Source: Sporothrix humicola
Taxonomy: Eukaryota; Ascomycota; Sordariomycetes; Ophiostomatales; Ophiostomataceae
Assembly: GCA_021396245.1 (NCBI GenBank)
Contig: WNYE01000143.1
Span: forward strand, 1-56,429
DNA: 56,429 nt
Reading direction: 5' to 3'
Notes under the pieces: generated by a model
What the model saw: only the letters and a program-made list of their open reading frames with translations
The model's database searches: none
What the model was told of the DNA's origin: nothing
In this document: one piece after another, positions 55,276 through 56,429 of the stretch
How positions within the stretch are numbered: position 1 is the first letter of the stretch
Layout: the number at the start of each line of letters is the position of its first letter
Position numbers and translations under genes: made by a program

Positions 55276-56250
55276 TCATTCTAGACGGTTTCTTGGCTCC
55301 ATATTCACCCGTGTGTTCCACCATTCCTTGCCAGGGGAGCTGTAGCTCTTGTTGGCCTTGTCATCCTTGCCATTGAACTTTTTTGTTTTCCCTGCCGTCC
55401 CTTGGCCGGACCATCTTGTTGTGGTTGTTGTGCTCCCAGGAGATGCCAGCATGGTTGTTGCTGTTGGTGGGTGTAACAGGCATCTCGTTGATAGCCGCGG
55501 CCGCCATGCTGTGCTCTTCCATCTTGTGAAATGAAAGTATGTTGCCTCTACAGCAGCACGCTCCTCTTCGTTGCCAAGGTCAAGAGGAGAGATGCGCTCG
55601 TTGGACAGTGTGCTGGCGACGACAGGACGATGGGGAAGGTCAAATGTAATAGGAAAGGCCAGGGGAGCAAACGTATAAAGACGTATTATTTTCATCGTCT
55701 CCGGTAAGATCGATGGCGGCTGGCGTCGGCTGAGCGGTGCCGTTGGCATTGGCACCAACCTGGCCGTTGTTGCCCGCGGCGGTGTCGCCTTTTTTTTTAA
55801 AAAGATAAACATCTTACCGCCGCTATTGTTGGTCGGCCTGGCGTCTCCGGCCCAAAAGGCAGGAGTGGCGTTCGAGTCTTCTATTGGTGTCTGATGTACT
55901 TTCCGTTGCCACTGCGGAAGCCAGTGAGGCGGGCGACTTTCTCGTGGTCGCTCTAGAATCACCGTCTTCAAGATATCATCTGTAGCCGTGTGTGTCTGTT
56001 TTCAGACTAGAGTGGGTTTGCAGAACAGAAGAGCAGCTGCTTTCAAGGCTTTGGTAAACTCACATGGCATCTCCTAACCCGCCTTGTCTATTGCCTGGCC
56101 GTTTCCGGACCGTGGCTTGTTGGTAACATCCTTGGTGCTCGTGGACTTGTCGTCCTTGTCATCAGGTTTGGTACTTGCCACACATGTCTTTATGTTGTGA
56201 TTGTCTGGACACCGTGAAGGAGTAGACGATGCCCGAAAGGGCCAAATCAT
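55276..56250 (-). CDS. Edge gene, incompletely resolved, Lys/Asp-rich
   Basis: ATG at 56250 opens MIWPFRASSTPSRCPDNHNI, KTCVASTKPDDKDDKST. A GTTAGG donor (56078) and CTACAG acceptor (55980) give a phase-1 intron and avoid a TAG; exon 2 reads DILKTVILERPRESRPPHW. At a run of nine A (55791-55799) the frame probably shifts: one frame gives AAGNNGQVGANANG and AAIDLTGDDENN (an IDLTGD stretch resembling SUMO-interacting motifs), the other continues LDLGNEEERAAVEATYFHF to a stop at 55276. At least one more exon boundary is unclear. The LDLGNEEERAAVEA part faintly recalls the type-2 tail. Proximity to the contig end makes sequence error possible. Confidence 0.4.
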
Positions 56251-56317
56251 TAGACAGGATGAATAAAATTAAGACACGTATTGCCATCATCTTGTAGTTC
56301 TTGCGGCTGTTGGGGGG

Positions 56318-56343
56318 GGCGGCCCCGCCCCCCCCCCCCCGCC

Positions 56344-56404
<61 letters not shown>

Positions 56405-56429
56405 CGGGGGGGGGGCGGGGGGGGGGGGG
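56318..56429. other. Terminal G homopolymer, likely technical
   Basis: About 110 bases almost entirely G. Two-colour Illumina chemistry reports absent signal as G, and assemblers can extend contigs with such reads. It is not a fungal telomere repeat. Confidence 0.8.

Noticed and set aside
56318..56429. Telomere or G-quadruplex repeat
   Set aside because: A plain homopolymer without a repeat unit; a technical origin is more likely.

Overview
The window looks like nuclear DNA of a filamentous ascomycete fungus. Genes carry short introns (about 48-107 nt) with GTATGT/GTAAGT donors and CTAAC-like branch sites. The recognisable proteins (a DUF6606/DUF3638/DUF3645 giant, a fungal class I terpene synthase, a microsomal P450, a GPI-type cutinase-family esterase) are ascomycete types. 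I cannot fix the genus; a Sordariomycete is a reasonable guess. Both ends are low-complexity (C run near base 80-97, G run after about 56,318), so this is probably a whole short-read contig.

Layout. (1) 0.16-10.6 kb, minus strand: a four-exon giant gene of about 3,395 codons, broken by one in-frame TAG at 8410-8412. (2) 11.5-11.9 kb, minus: a small CHORD-like zinc-binding gene. (3) 13.3-16.9 kb: a terpene synthase (+) and a P450 (-) converging on each other, a likely two-gene terpenoid unit. (4) 17-21.9 kb: gene-poor. (5) 21.9-27.4 kb, minus: three further CHORD-like genes with coiled-coil or disordered parts. (6) 27.8-32.0 kb, minus: a tandem family of four unrecognised paralogues, two of them broken. 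(7) 32.9-34.0 kb, minus: the cutinase-family esterase. (8) 36.3-40.4 kb, minus: three unrecognised acidic or Ala-rich genes. (9) 40.4-54.6 kb, minus: a dense head-to-tail array of about fifteen small two-exon genes and broken copies. (10) 55.3-56.3 kb: a last gene at the contig edge.

The main discovery candidate is the array at 40-55 kb together with its promoters. Intact members share a phase-1 intron, an exon 2 that opens near an Asp-x-Trp-Ser-Thr motif, and one of two tails: an acidic tail with a VPDLVPD-like core, or a tail reading LPQDP..EL..VMALA.MK. Most intact members, and several genes further left (27-41 kb), carry an upstream module: an ACGCGT (MluI-box-like) palindrome, 30-70 bp away an AAACAT..CCAAAATGGAAGGAGCGATG-like block, and 27-46 bp further a GGAAGGAGCAC-like block. 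Copies without this module are nearly all decayed (frameshifts, stop codons, lost start, missing exon). This suggests a co-regulated, lineage-specific family evolving by tandem birth and death. The same phase-1 intron also occurs in the CHORD-like genes and in other genes of the block, so the families may share an origin or a mode of duplication.
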